From: Acidobacteriota bacterium | GTDB lineage: Bacteria; Acidobacteriota; Terriglobia; Terriglobales; Acidobacteriaceae | Reading direction: 5' to 3' | DNA: 64,000 nt | NCBI GenBank assembly: GCA_021781495.1 | Contig: JAJXWS010000001.1 | Coordinates: 1 to 64,000, forward strand | Part shown: positions 8,679 through 19,018 of the stretch, piece after piece | Layout of the letters: every line of letters begins with the position of its first letter | How positions within the stretch are numbered: position 1 is the stretch's first letter | Notes under the pieces: model-generated | The model's database searches: none | What the model was told of the DNA's origin: nothing | What the model saw: the letters and a program-made list of their open reading frames with translations, nothing else | Program-made: the position numbers and the translations under genes

Positions 8679-11600
8679 TCAATCGCCCTGCGCGTTCTCC
8701 AGCTCTTCCCCAATGCGATGCAGCTTCATCACGCGCCACTGCAGGCGGTCAAAGAAGAGATAGACCACCGGGGTGGTGAACAGCGTCATCATCTGGGAGA
8801 CGATAAGCCCGCCCACGATGGTGATGCCCAGCGGCTTGCGCAGCTCTGAGCCGACGCCCATGCCGATCGCCAGCGGCAGGCCGCCGAACAGCGCCGCCAT
8901 GGTTGTCATCATGATGGGCCGGAAGCGCAGCAGGCATGCCTGATAGATGGCCTCGCGTGGAGGCAGGCCCTCATCGCGTTCGGCCTGCAGCGCAAAGTCG
9001 ATCATCATGATCGCGTTCTTCTTCACAATGCCGATGAGCAGCAGGATGCCAATCAGCGCGATGATGCTGAGCTCCGTGCCGGTGATCAGCAGCGCCAGCA
9101 TGGCGCCCACGCCGGCCGGCGGCAGCGTGGAGAGAATGGTGAGCGGATGGATCAGGCTCTCATACAGGATGCCCAGCACGATGTACACCGCCACCAGCGC
9201 GGCAAGAATGAGATACGGCTCGTTGCGCAGCGACTCCTGAAAGGCCTGCGCTGTGCCCTGGAACGTGGCGTGAACCGCGCTGGGCATGCCCATGTCGCCC
9301 TGCACCTTTTCGAGCGCCGTGACCGCCTGTCCCAGCGAAACGCCCGGCGCAAGGTTGAAGGTGAGCGTGACCGCCGGATACTGCCCCTGGTGGTTCACGG
9401 CAAGCGACGTCCGCTGCGTGGCAAAGTGCGCAATGGCCGAGAGCGGCACCATGGCTCCGCCAGCCGTTGTAATCACCGCCGGCGCAGGAGCCGCGGATGC
9501 AGTAGCCGTGCCGGCCTGCGCCAGCAGGCTGGGCGTGGAGAGCGCCGCAGCAGCCGGGGTGACTGCCGCGCCTGTTGACGTGCTCGTGAGCGTGCCCGGC
9601 GTGCCGGAGCTGGTGACGGTCGCAGTGACAAGGTTGCCCGCCGCCGTGGGAAACGACGCAATGGCGCCGGTGGGCAGGGCAGGCGCAACCGGGCCCGGCG
9701 CCGAGGTCGTGCTGGCTGCAGCCGCAGCGGTGGCGGTTGCGCCGGTGTTGGGCACCGCGGCCGCCGCGCCCGTGCTGGAACCGGCTTTGACGTAGATCCC
9801 GTTCAACGAGTCGGGGCTCAGCTGATATTTGGGATCGACCTCCATGACCACGAAGTACTGGTTGAGCCCGGTGTACATGGTGGAGGCGTGGCGCTGGCCA
9901 AATGCATCGTAGAGCACCTGATCAATGGCCGCGGCGGAGATGCCCAGCCGCGAGGCCGTGTCGCGATCGATAACCAGGTTCTCTGCCAGCCCCTGGTCCT
10001 GCTGGTCGGTGGAGGCATCGCGCAGCTCCGGCATGGTGCGCATGCGGGCTAGCAGGCGCGGAGCCCAGGTGTTCAGCTCGTCGAGATTCTCGTCTGAGAG
10101 CGTGTACTGGTACTGCGCGTCCGAGCCGCGACCGCCGATCTGAAACTCCTGCTGCACCTGCAGGAACAGCGCTGCGCCGGGAACGCTGGTCAGTTTGCTG
10201 CGCAGGCGATTGACCACCATGTCCGAGGTGACGCCTTTGCGTTCGCTGGGCGGCTTCAGGTTGATGAACATGCGGCCTACGTTGTTGCCGCCGCCACCGG
10301 GGCCGCCGCCACCGGCAAAGGCAACCATGGTGCCCACGGCAGGATCGTCCAGCACCATCTGCGCCAGCGTATGCTGCTTGACGCGCATGGCATCAAAGCT
10401 GATGTCCTGCGCGGCGCGGGTCACGCCGCCCAGGCGTCCGGTGTCCTGCTGCGGAAAGAAGCCCTTGGGCACAATAACGAACAGGTATCCGTTGAGCAGC
10501 ACGGTACCGAAGACAATGCCCAGCATGAGCCACTGGTGACGCAGCACCCAGCGCAGTCCGGCGTTGTACTCGTAGTGCATCCACTGGAAGGCGCGCTCGC
10601 TGATGCGATAGATGCGGCCATATCGGCTCTCGTCGCGCGACTTCAGAAACTTGGCGCAGAGCATGGGTGTGGTGGTGAGGGACACCAGCAGCGAAACCGC
10701 AATGGCCACTGAGAGCGTGACGGCGAACTCGCGGAAGAGCTTGCCCACAATGCCGCCCATCAGCAGGATGGGAATGAAGACGGCGATGAGCGAAGTGCTC
10801 ATGGAGACGACCGTGAAGCCGATCTCGCGCGATCCCTTCATGGCCGCTTCAAAGGGCCGCATGCCGATCTCAAGATAGCGCGTGATGTTCTCAATCACGA
10901 CGATGGCGTCGTCCACCACAAATCCGGTCGAGATGGTCAGCGCCATCAGCGACAGGTTGTCGATGGTGTAGCCCATCAGGTACATCACGCCAAACGTGCC
11001 CACCAGCGAGAGCGGCACCGCGACGGAAGGAATGATGGTGGCCCAGATCTCGCGCAGGAACAGGAAGACCACCAGCACCACGAGCATGACGCTGATCATC
11101 AGCGAGATCTCCACGTCGCGCACGCTGGAGCGGATGGTGGTAGTGCGGTCTGCCACCACGTCAAGATGGATGGTGGGCGGTATCTCTGCCCGCAGGCGCG
11201 GCAGCTCGCGCAGCACGCTGTCCACGGTTTCAATCACGTTCGCGCCCGGCATCTTGAAGATGATGAGCATCACCGCGGTCTTCAGCTTGGAGGGAGGGCC
11301 GTGCGAAGGGTTGATGCCGACCACGCCGCCGGTATGGATGTCGGCCACGCTGTCCACCACCGTGCCGAGATCGGAAACGCGGACCGGAGCGCCGGTCTGG
11401 TAGTTATACCCGACGATGATGGACTTGTAGTCATCCGCTTTGAAGATCTGATCGTTGGCCCCGATGGCCCAGCGCGTGCCGGGGTCCTGAAAATTCCCCT
11501 TGGGCCGATTGGCGTTGGCGTTGGCCAGCGCAGTGCGCACCGCCTCAAGCCCGATGCCGTTGTTGGCCAGCTGCAGCGGATTCAGTTCCACGCGAACCGC

Positions 11601-12149
11601 CGGCTGCGAGGTTCCGCCGACAAAGACCTGGCCCACGCCCTGAATCTGCGAAACCTTCTGCGCCAGGATGGAGTCGGCCATGTCATAGATCTCCGGCTTG
11701 GGCACAATGTCGGAGGTCAGCGTGAGGATGAGGATCGGCGCATCGGCGGGATTGGCCTTGCGATAGCCGGGATTCTGCGGCAGGTAGGCCGGCAACTGGC
11801 TGCGCGCCGCATTGATGGAGGCCTGCACGTCGCGCGCGGCGTTGTCGATGTTGCGGCTCAGGTCAAACTGAAGCACCACGGAGGCGGACCCCAGGCTGCT
11901 CGTCGAGGTCATCTGGTTCACGCCCGCGATGCGGCCAAACTGGCGCTCCAGCGGCGTGGCCACGGCCGAGGCCATCGTCTCCGGACTGGCGCCTGGCAGC
12001 CCCGCGCTCACCCCGATTACCGGGAAGTCCACATCCGGCAGCGAGGCAACCGGCAGCACGGAGTACGCCACCGATCCGGCCAGCAGCAGTGCCAGGCTGA
12101 GCAGCGTGGTGGCTACCGGGCGGCGAATGAAAGGTGCAGACAGATGCAT
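8679..12149 (-). CDS. RND multidrug efflux pump, second subunit (MdtC-like)
   Basis: 1156 residues; inner-membrane proton-driven HAE1-type RND transporter with 12 predicted membrane helices and two large periplasmic loops. The helix-4 proton-relay pair is present in [14 protein letters not shown], and the N-terminus (FIRRPVATTLLSL) is typical. It is about 120 residues longer than its operon partner because of a roughly 108-residue Ala/Thr/Ser/Pro-rich insert (coding DNA about 9458-9786). This splits the beta hairpin between YVKAG and MVPLSAIAHF in the second periplasmic loop. It lies 12 nt after the first RND gene. The adaptor-RND-RND order matches MdtABC, where the two pumps form a mixed trimer. 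Confidence 0.9.
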   Translation of the reverse strand: MHLSAPFIRRPVATTLLSLALLLAGSVAYSVLPVASLPDVDFPVIGVSAGLPGASPETMASAVATPLERQFGRIAGVNQMTSTSSLGSASVVLQFDLSRNIDNAARDVQASINAARSQLPAYLPQNPGYRKANPADAPILILTLTSDIVPKPEIYDMADSILAQKVSQIQGVGQVFVGGTSQPAVRVELNPLQLANNGIGLEAVRTALANANANRPKGNFQDPGTRWAIGANDQIFKADDYKSIIVGYNYQTGAPVRVSDLGTVVDSVADIHTGGVVGINPSHGPPSKLKTAVMLIIFKMPGANVIETVDSVLRELPRLRAEIPPTIHLDVVADRTTTIRSSVRDVEISLMISVMLVVLVVFLFLREIWATIIPSVAVPLSLVGTFGVMYLMGYTIDNLSLMALTISTGFVVDDAIVVIENITRYLEIGMRPFEAAMKGSREIGFTVVSMSTSLIAVFIPILLMGGIVGKLFREFAVTLSVAIAVSLLVSLTTTPMLCAKFLKSRDESRYGRIYRISERAFQWMHYEYNAGLRWVLRHQWLMLGIVFGTVLLNGYLFVIVPKGFFPQQDTGRLGGVTRAAQDISFDAMRVKQHTLAQMVLDDPAVGTMVAFAGGGGPGGGGNNVGRMFINLKPPSERKGVTSDMVVNRLRSKLTSVPGAALFLQVQQEFQIGGRGSDAQYQYTLSDENLDELNTWAPRLLARMRTMPELRDASTDQQDQGLAENLVIDRDTASRLGISAAAIDQVLYDAFGQRHASTMYTGLNQYFVVMEVDPKYQLSPDSLNGIYVKAGSSTGAAAAVPNTGATATAAAAASTTSAPGPVAPALPTGAIASFPTAAGNLVTATVTSSGTPGTLTSTSTGAAVTPAAAALSTPSLLAQAGTATASAAPAPAVITTAGGAMVPLSAIAHFATQRTSLAVNHQGQYPAVTLTFNLAPGVSLGQAVTALEKVQGDMGMPSAVHATFQGTAQAFQESLRNEPYLILAALVAVYIVLGILYESLIHPLTILSTLPPAGVGAMLALLITGTELSIIALIGILLLIGIVKKNAIMMIDFALQAERDEGLPPREAIYQACLLRFRPIMMTTMAALFGGLPLAIGMGVGSELRKPLGITIVGGLIVSQMMTLFTTPVVYLFFDRLQWRVMKLHRIGEELENAQGD

Positions 12150-12161
12150 CGCGCTTCGCCC

Positions 12162-15100
12162 TCAATCCGCCGAAACAGGCTGTTCGTGCAGCTGCGCCTG
12201 GCCTGTGCCCAGATGCAGGCGCCGCGCCAGCTTGTCAAAGTAGAGGTACACCACGGGTGTTGTGTACAGGGTGAGCAGTTGCGAAAAGATGAGTCCGCCC
12301 ACGATGGTGATGCCCAGCGGCCGGCGCAGCTCCGCGCCCACGCCGCCGCCCAGCGCCAGCGGCAGACCGCCCAGCATGGCGGCCATGGTGGTCATCAGAA
12401 TGGGCCGGAAGCGCAGCAGGCAGGCCTGGAAGATGGCCTCCTCCGCGGGCTTGTTCTGGTTGCGTTCAGCATCCAGCGCAAAGTCGATCATCATGATGGC
12501 GTTTTTCTGCACAATGCCGATGAGCAGAATGATGCCGATCAGCGCAATCACGCTGAATTCGGAGTGCGTAATCATCAGTGCGAGCAGCGCGCCCACGCCC
12601 GCCGAGGGCAGCGTGGAGATGATGGTGATGGGGTGAATGTAGCTCTCATACAGCACGCCCAGCACGATGTACACCGTGATCAGCGCGGCCAGAATCAGCA
12701 GCGGCTCATTGGCAAGCGAGGTTTGAAAGGCCGCCGCCGTACCCTGAAAACTTGAGTTGATGCTGGCCGGCAGCTGAATGCGGTCTTCCACGCGATGCAC
12801 GGCCGCCACCGCGTCTCCCAGCGCCTTGCCCTGCGCCAGGTTAAAGCTGACGACCGTGGAAGGGAACTGGCCCTGATGGCCAATGGCGAGTTGCGCGCGC
12901 GTCTGCTCCCAGTGGGCCAGCATGCTCAGCGGCACCTGCGTGCCGTTGGCCGACTTCACATAGAGGCTGTTGAGCGTGGTGGGGTCGGTCTGGAAGTTGG
13001 GATTCACTTCCATCACAACGTGGTACTGGTTGAGCTGCGTGAAGATGGTGGAAACCTGCCGCTGGCCGAAGGCGTCGTAGAGCGTGTTGTCCACGTCGGC
13101 CATGGCCACGCCAAGCCTGGCCGCGGTGTCGCGGTCGATAACCAGTTCCGCGCCCAGTCCCTGGTCCTGCAGGTCGCTGGCCACGTCGGTTACATCCTTC
13201 TCCTTGCCCAGTTCCGCCACCATCATGCGGGTATATTTGGCCAGCTCTGCCTGGTTCGGATCCTCCAGCGAGTACTGGAACTGCGTGCGGCTCACGCGGT
13301 CCTCAACGGTCAGGTCCTGCAGTGGCTGCAGAAAGAGCTGGATCCCCTGCACCTGCTGCAGTCGCGGCTGCAGACGGCGAATCACATCGCTGGCCGAGAT
13401 GTTGCGCTCCTCCAGCGGCTTGAGCGTGATCTGGATGCGCCCAGAGTTGAGCGTGGTGTTGGTGCCGTCCACGCCGATGAACGAGGACACATTGTCCACG
13501 GCGGGGTCCTGCAGCACCACGTCCACCAGGCGCTGCTGGCGCTGGGCCATGCTGGCAAAGCTCACCGTCTGCGGAGCCTCGCTGATGCCCAGAATCACGC
13601 CGGTATCCTGCACCGGGAAGAAGCCCTTGGGCACCACGATGAAAAGAACAATCGTCCCCACCAGCGTGGAGATGGTGACCAGCAGCGTGATGAAGCGGTG
13701 GCGAAGCACCACCTCCAGCGTGCGGCCATACCACGCGATGACGGAGTTGAAGATATTCTCAGACCAGTGATAGAAGCGTGACTGCTGCGCATGCGACTTG
13801 TCCTTGAGAATGCGCGAGCACATCATGGGCGTGAGCGTTAGCGACACTACTGCAGAAACCAGGATGGTAACCGCCAGCGTGATGGCGAACTCGCGAAACA
13901 GGCGGCCGACCACGTCACTCATAAACAGCAGCGGGATGAGCACCGCGATGAGCGAGACGGTGAGCGACATGATCGTGAATCCGATCTGCTCGCTGCCCTT
14001 GAGTGCGGCGCGCATCGGGCTTTCGCCTTCCTCAATGTAGCGCGAGATGTTCTCGATCATGACGATGGCATCATCCACCACAAAGCCGGTGGAGATGGTG
14101 AGCGCCATCAGGGTAAGGTTATTAAGCGAGTAGCCCAGCAGATACATCACGCCGAATGTGCCCACAATCGACAGCGGCACGGCAACCGACGGAATGATGG
14201 TGGCGGCCAGGTTGCGCAGAAACAGGAAGATCACCATCACCACCAGCGCGATGGTCAGCATCAGCTCGAACTGCACGTCCTTCACTGAGGCGCGAATGGT
14301 GACCGTGCGGTCCGTAAGCACCTTGACCTGCACGCTGGCGGGCAGGCTGGCGCGCAGCTGCGGCAGCAGCTTTTGGATGCGGTCCACCACCGCAATGATG
14401 TTGGCTCCCGGCTGGCGCTGAATGTTGAGGATGACCGCAGGCTTGCGGTCCATCCACGCGGCCTGCTGCGAGTTCTCGGCCGCATCCACAATCGTGGCCA
14501 CGTCGGAGGCGCGAACCGCGGCCCCGTTGCGATAGGCAACGATGACCGGCTTGTAGTCGTTGCTGGAGAGCAGCTGGTCATTGGCTCCGATGGTGTAGGA
14601 CTGGCGCGCGCCGTTCAGCGTGCCCTTGGCCTGGTCGACGTTGGCCGCGGCCAGCGCCGTGCGCAGATCCTCCAGGCTCAGGTTGTAGGCGGCAAGCTGC
14701 GCCGGATTGGCCTGGATACGCACCGCCGGCTTCTGTCCGCCCGCAATGGAGACAAGTCCCACGCCCATCACCTGCGAGATCTTCTGCGCCAGGTTGGTGT
14801 CGGCTGCGTCCTCAATCTTGTCCAGCGGCAGCGTGTCAGAGGTCAGCGCCAGCGTCATCACCGGCGCATCGGCGGGGTTCACCTTGCTGTAGATCGGCGG
14901 ATTGGGCAGGTCCGGCGGCAGAAAGCTGTTTGCCGCGTTGATGGCCGCCTGCACCTCCTGCTCGGCCACGTCGATATTCTCTTCCAGGTTGAATTCCAGC
15001 GTGATGATGGAGCCGCCGCCGGAGCTCACAGAGGTCATCTGCTTCAACCCCGGCATCTGGCCAAACTGGCGCTCCATGGGAGCCGTAACGGAAGAGGCCA

Positions 15101-15275
15101 TCACCTCAGGCCCTGCGCCGGGGTAGAAGGTGAGCACCTGGATAATGGGGTAATCCACCTCAGGCAGCGCGGAAACCGGCAGCTGCTGATACCCCACCGC
15201 TCCGGCCAGCAGAATGGCCACCATCAGCAGCGAGGTGGCCACCGGGCGCAGAATGAATGGCCGGGACGGGCTCAC
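12162..15275 (-). CDS. RND multidrug efflux pump, first subunit (MdtB-like)
   Basis: 1037 residues, the standard RND length. The N-terminal [14 protein letters not shown], the helix-4 acidic pair [14 protein letters not shown] and the periplasmic signature [13 protein letters not shown] are typical of the MdtB/MdtC branch. Unlike its downstream neighbour, the hairpin [13 protein letters not shown] is uninterrupted. The start codon overlaps the adaptor stop by 4 nt, implying translational coupling. Together with the adaptor and the second pump it should form an efflux complex that needs an outer-membrane channel encoded elsewhere, since none is in this operon. Substrates cannot be told from sequence; MdtABC of enterics exports bile salts and novobiocin. 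Confidence 0.93.
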   Translation of the reverse strand: MSPSRPFILRPVATSLLMVAILLAGAVGYQQLPVSALPEVDYPIIQVLTFYPGAGPEVMASSVTAPMERQFGQMPGLKQMTSVSSGGGSIITLEFNLEENIDVAEQEVQAAINAANSFLPPDLPNPPIYSKVNPADAPVMTLALTSDTLPLDKIEDAADTNLAQKISQVMGVGLVSIAGGQKPAVRIQANPAQLAAYNLSLEDLRTALAAANVDQAKGTLNGARQSYTIGANDQLLSSNDYKPVIVAYRNGAAVRASDVATIVDAAENSQQAAWMDRKPAVILNIQRQPGANIIAVVDRIQKLLPQLRASLPASVQVKVLTDRTVTIRASVKDVQFELMLTIALVVMVIFLFLRNLAATIIPSVAVPLSIVGTFGVMYLLGYSLNNLTLMALTISTGFVVDDAIVMIENISRYIEEGESPMRAALKGSEQIGFTIMSLTVSLIAVLIPLLFMSDVVGRLFREFAITLAVTILVSAVVSLTLTPMMCSRILKDKSHAQQSRFYHWSENIFNSVIAWYGRTLEVVLRHRFITLLVTISTLVGTIVLFIVVPKGFFPVQDTGVILGISEAPQTVSFASMAQRQQRLVDVVLQDPAVDNVSSFIGVDGTNTTLNSGRIQITLKPLEERNISASDVIRRLQPRLQQVQGIQLFLQPLQDLTVEDRVSRTQFQYSLEDPNQAELAKYTRMMVAELGKEKDVTDVASDLQDQGLGAELVIDRDTAARLGVAMADVDNTLYDAFGQRQVSTIFTQLNQYHVVMEVNPNFQTDPTTLNSLYVKSANGTQVPLSMLAHWEQTRAQLAIGHQGQFPSTVVSFNLAQGKALGDAVAAVHRVEDRIQLPASINSSFQGTAAAFQTSLANEPLLILAALITVYIVLGVLYESYIHPITIISTLPSAGVGALLALMITHSEFSVIALIGIILLIGIVQKNAIMMIDFALDAERNQNKPAEEAIFQACLLRFRPILMTTMAAMLGGLPLALGGGVGAELRRPLGITIVGGLIFSQLLTLYTTPVVYLYFDKLARRLHLGTGQAQLHEQPVSAD

Positions 15276-16597
15276 TGCTTCTCCTTTGCGCCTTGCCGGC
15301 CACCGGTCTGCCCATTGGCTCCGCCGGGCGGCGTAAACAGCCCATTGCCGGCAGCGGGCTGCTGCGGGTGCGAGTTCGACATGTTGACGGTGACCAATTG
15401 CCCTGGACGAAGGCGATCCGCTCCATCCACCACAATCTGCGCCCCGGCCTCCGGGCCGCTGTCGAGAATCGTGACCTGCCCCTCGGCCAGCGCCACGCGG
15501 ACAGGCTGAATGCGCGAGACATCCCTGCCCTGTTCATTCTTCTCGATCACCCACACAAAGGAGGCTCCCTCCAGCCCGGTTTGCAGCGCCGCGGAGGGCA
15601 CCACCAGGGCCGAGGGGCGATTCTCCAGCACAAGGTGAATGTTGACGAACTGGTTCGGGAACAGGGACTCGTCGCCGTTGTCAAAAACGGCCTTCAGCCG
15701 CGCTGTGCCGGTGGTGGTGTCAATCTGGTTGTCCGCCGCCAGCAGCTGGCCGCTGGCCAGCTTGTGCGTGTCGCTGCGGTCGTAGGCATCCACCGGGATG
15801 CGCCGGTCGGTCGCCAGCTTGCGCAGCACCTGCGGCAGCTGGTTCTCCGGCAGCGTGAAGTAGACCGCGATGGGCCGGAACTGGTTGATGATGACCAGGT
15901 TGGTGGTGTTGGCGGAGATGATGTTGCCGGGGTCCACCAGGCGCAGGCCGATGCGGCCATTGATGGGCGACTGAATGAAACACCAGCTCAGTTGCAGCTG
16001 GGCGTTTTCCACCGCCGCCTTGTCGGCCGCAATGGCGCCCTGATACTGGCCCATGTTGGCTTCATCCGCATCCAGTGTTTCCTTTGAGACAACCCCGGCC
16101 GCGTAGAGAGCCTTGTAGCGGGCAAACTCCGCCTTGGCGTTGTTCAGCAGGGCCTCATCGTGGGCAAGCGTGCCCTTGGCCTGGTCCAGAGCCGCCTGGT
16201 AGGGCTTGGGGTCGATCTCCATGATGGTCTGACCCTGGCGGACTTCCTGTCCCTCTGTAAATTTGACCGGGAGCAGCTCGCCGCTCACACGCGCCTTGAC
16301 GGTGACGCTCATATACGGAGTGACCGTGCCCAGCGCCGTCAGGTAGACGGGCATGGGCTTCTGCTCGGCGGCAACCACCTGCACCGGAACCGGCCTGCTC
16401 ATCAGCGCGGCGGCCTGGCTGGCACTGTTGGCCGCGGCCTGCTTCTGGTTCTGGTGGATGCGCCAGCCGATAAAGCCCAATGCGCTGGCCAGCGCCAGAT
16501 ATACCAGAATGCGCACCCACGTTCTTTTGCGGGACGGCGGATGGTGCAGATTGCCCGTTGCAGAATAATGGACTTCCGTTGCGTCTTGGATGGACAT
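15272..16597 (-). CDS. RND efflux periplasmic adaptor (membrane fusion protein, MdtA-like)
   Basis: 441 residues. A single N-terminal membrane anchor (about residues 30-47) follows a polar cytoplasmic start. Then come the barrel-sandwich (lipoyl-like) half [15 protein letters not shown], a coiled-coil hairpin rich in Ala/Leu/Lys (about residues 150-200) and the second lipoyl half [21 protein letters not shown]-terminal Gly/Gln/Pro tail ends the protein. The adaptor bridges the inner-membrane RND pumps and an outer-membrane channel. It is the first gene of a leftward three-gene operon and overlaps the next by 4 nt. No regulator gene is adjacent. Confidence 0.92.
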   Translation of the reverse strand: MSIQDATEVHYSATGNLHHPPSRKRTWVRILVYLALASALGFIGWRIHQNQKQAAANSASQAAALMSRPVPVQVVAAEQKPMPVYLTALGTVTPYMSVTVKARVSGELLPVKFTEGQEVRQGQTIMEIDPKPYQAALDQAKGTLAHDEALLNNAKAEFARYKALYAAGVVSKETLDADEANMGQYQGAIAADKAAVENAQLQLSWCFIQSPINGRIGLRLVDPGNIISANTTNLVIINQFRPIAVYFTLPENQLPQVLRKLATDRRIPVDAYDRSDTHKLASGQLLAADNQIDTTTGTARLKAVFDNGDESLFPNQFVNIHLVLENRPSALVVPSAALQTGLEGASFVWVIEKNEQGRDVSRIQPVRVALAEGQVTILDSGPEAGAQIVVDGADRLRPGQLVTVNMSNSHPQQPAAGNGLFTPPGGANGQTGGRQGAKEKQ

Positions 16598-16962
16598 AAG
16601 GGTCGTTTCCCGTCTTGTTTGTTTTCAGATGCTTGCCCTGCAAAAGGGACTCTGCAGCGTTGGCAAAACCGGCACAAGGCGAACTGCCGGCACACGTTTC
16701 AGGGACGTTCGGGGAGCGGGAAAGGTTTCGCCCGCGCACGGTTTCAGCCGCGTCCATTCTAAGGGAAACGATGGTCGGCTGGCGCGGGCGGAATCTGGCC
16801 TTCCCTTATAATTTGCTGGGGCAGCCGTTCCATTATCTTCTGCGGCCATGTCGCCGGCTGCGGTGAATTCTGTTGCAGTTTGAGCGCACTCTCAGTTTCC
16901 GCCGAAGGAAAGCACTCCGTTTCCCGGTCTGAGACCGCAATCGATCTTCCTGCGAGGACCCA

Positions 16963-18408
16963 TTGCCTGACGAATCTGCCGCCGGCCCGTCCACCCTCCA
17001 CGCTCCGCCTCTGTGCGTTGACCTGGACGGCACGCTGGTAAAGTCGGACACGCTGCTGGACTCGCTGTGCCTCTTTGTGCGCAGGCAACCTCTGCAGATA
17101 TGGCGATTGCCCATGTGGCTGGCGCATGGCCGCGCGCGCTTCAAGAAGGAAGTGACCCGCGAGGCGCCTTTGAGCGCGGACCGGCTGCCCTTCAACCTGC
17201 CGCTGCTGCGCGCTCTGCAAACGGAGCGCCGGGAGGGCCGGCAGATCTACCTGACCACGGGCGCAGACATGGCGCTGGGGGAGCGCGTCGCCGCGCACCT
17301 GGGCATCTTCGACGGCGTTCTGGCCTCGGATGGCACAACCAACCTGACGGGCGGCAACAAGCTGGAGCGCCTGCGCGCACGGCTGGGCGAGTTCGACTAC
17401 GTGGGCAACGCCTACGCGGACCTGCCCGTGCTGGCCGGGGCGCGCCATGCCATCCTTGCCAACCCGACGCTCCCCTTGCGCGTGGCGCTGCGTGTGCGCC
17501 CCATCCCGATTGCGCACACCTACACGGATCAGCGCCCGGCGCTCCCAACGCTGACAAAAGCCATCCGCATTCACCAGTGGGCAAAGAACATCCTGCTGTT
17601 TGCCCCGCTGCTGCTCTCGCACAAGCTCGAAGCGGGTTCGCTCAGTGCGGCGGTGGCCGCGTTCTTCTGCTTCAGCTTCATCGCCTCGGCCAACTACCTG
17701 GTCAATGACATGCTCGACATCGAGAGCGACCGACGGCATCCGTCGAAGCGATTAAGGCCCTTTGCCGCAGGCGATCTTCCCGTGGCTGCCGGGCTCTGGC
17801 TGGCGTTTCTGCTGGTGGCCGCCTCGGTCACCATCCTTCCGCTGTTGCCGGGCGCATTCGCTATGTGGCTTGGCCTGTATATCGTTGTCACCACGGCGTA
17901 TACCGTCTATCTGAAGCGGGTGGCCGTGGTGGATGTGCTGCTGCTCTCTGGCCTGTACACGTTGCGCCTGCTGGCCGGCGGCGCGGCCACGGCTACGCAG
18001 ATCTCGCAATGGCTGGCGAGCTTCTCCAGCTTTCTGTTTCTCTCGCTGGCCATGGTCAAGCGCTTCAGCGAACTGGTGAACGTGCGCGAACGAGGAGCCA
18101 CGCGCGCACCCGGTCGCGGTTATCTGGTGGCCGACATGGACCAGATTCGCGCCTTTGGCACGGCAAGCGCCTATGCCGCCGTGGTCGTCTTCATGCTCTA
18201 CATTGCGCGGCCAGACGTCACCGCGCTCTACCGGTATGCCTCGCGACTCTGGCTGATCGTCCCCCTGCTGCTCTACTGGCTGCACCGGGTGTGGCTGCTG
18301 GCCTCGCGCGGCGAGCTGGACGACGACCCGGTGGTGTTTGCCATGAAGGACCGGATCAGCCTGGCCGTGGGCGCGGCCGTGGCCGTACTGGCCTTTCTGG
18401 CAGCGTAA
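16963..18408 (+). CDS. Fusion of HAD-like phosphatase domain and UbiA family prenyltransferase
   Basis: 481 residues. The first 190 or so form a haloacid dehalogenase domain: motif I is CVDLDGTLVKSD (Asp nucleophile and acid/base), and motif IV is VGNAYADLPVL. The rest is a UbiA-type integral membrane enzyme with about eight helices. Its first metal-binding motif is NDMLDIESDRRHPSKR and the helix following KAIRIHQWAKN opens the domain. The layout resembles decaprenyl-phosphate phosphoribosyltransferase relatives, so transfer onto a polyprenyl phosphate coupled to a dephosphorylation is plausible but unproven. The start is TTG with GAGGA 4 nt upstream. It faces away from the divergent Mdt operon. 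Confidence 0.85.
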   Translation: MPDESAAGPSTLHAPPLCVDLDGTLVKSDTLLDSLCLFVRRQPLQIWRLPMWLAHGRARFKKEVTREAPLSADRLPFNLPLLRALQTERREGRQIYLTTGADMALGERVAAHLGIFDGVLASDGTTNLTGGNKLERLRARLGEFDYVGNAYADLPVLAGARHAILANPTLPLRVALRVRPIPIAHTYTDQRPALPTLTKAIRIHQWAKNILLFAPLLLSHKLEAGSLSAAVAAFFCFSFIASANYLVNDMLDIESDRRHPSKRLRPFAAGDLPVAAGLWLAFLLVAASVTILPLLPGAFAMWLGLYIVVTTAYTVYLKRVAVVDVLLLSGLYTLRLLAGGAATATQISQWLASFSSFLFLSLAMVKRFSELVNVRERGATRAPGRGYLVADMDQIRAFGTASAYAAVVVFMLYIARPDVTALYRYASRLWLIVPLLLYWLHRVWLLASRGELDDDPVVFAMKDRISLAVGAAVAVLAFLAA

Positions 18409-18823
18409 GCCAGCGCAACCGGTGCAGATCCGCACGTCTTCGAGTGGGCTTTAACTCCGCTGAATCCTTGGGATTGGCCCACAAAGCTGCATCTTTTGCC
18501 GTTGCCGGCTCGTCCAATAGAGAGTCCCTGTCCATCCGCGCCTGCTGCGGTTCTGGCCGCTTGGGCCGCGTGCGCATGCAGCGGAGGGGCGGGTCTTCGA
18601 CTACCATTATTCTTTCAGTCCATCGTTTGGAGCGGGCAAGAGCAAGACCGTTCTGTATCTATTCGCACAGGGAGCTGCCGACGCGCCGCAGGATGCACTG
18701 CACGTGGCGAAAAGCGGTTCACTAAGAACAAGATGTGAGATCGACAGCCGATTCATCGACAGCGCTGGCTGATCGGCCGCGAAACCAACCGAGCTGTTGT
18801 ACATCCCGGCTGGCCATTCGTCG
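18409..18823. other. Intergenic stretch with no recognisable gene
   Basis: About 415 nt between the UbiA fusion and the SRP RNA candidate. Short frames on both strands show neither family similarity nor a good ribosome site. I see no tRNA, clear terminator or insertion sequence here. A promoter for the SRP RNA should lie at its right end. Confidence 0.5.
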
Positions 18824-18967
18824 CATTTCCGCGGACGCTCCTCCTGCCGCTCCCCGCCCCACGGGATGCAGAGGAACCGCCGATGCAGACGGGGTCAGAA
18901 CCGGGAAGGAAGCATCCCGAGCCACGGCGCCCAGGCCGATGCGTACGCGCACCAGCCCGGCGGAATG
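18824..18967 (+). ncRNA. ffs: Probable small signal recognition particle RNA (4.5S-like)
   Basis: The core at 18889-18920 matches the universal SRP apical hairpin: GGTCAG, then ACC, a GGGAA loop, then GGAAGCA. E. coli 4.5S RNA reads GGTCAG-GTCC-GGAA-GGAAGCA. Flanks pair as expected: CGGG 18890-18893 with CCCG 18916-18919, GCCG 18879-18882 with CGGC 18925-18928, and an outer stem TCCGC/GCGGA near 18828 and 18960. This gives a long rod. The loop has one more base than usual. The 5' and 3' ends are estimates from pairing and could be shorter, since small SRP RNAs are often near 100 nt. A competing reading as protein would add 74 unrelated residues to the pump downstream. Confidence 0.65.
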
Positions 18968-19018
18968 ACCGGAGAGGACACCGGAGTCCCGGGTTGCCGC
19001 AGGAGTGAGTACCAGGCC

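Noticed and set aside
11166-12755. 529-codon open frame opposite the RND pump genes
   Set aside because: Low-complexity His/Arg/Gln sequence antisense to two genuine pump genes.
18797-19018. Upstream in-frame extension of the third RND pump
   Set aside because: It reads as Arg/His/Ser-rich sequence before a perfect RND N-terminus and overlaps the SRP RNA candidate, so the start at 19019 is used.
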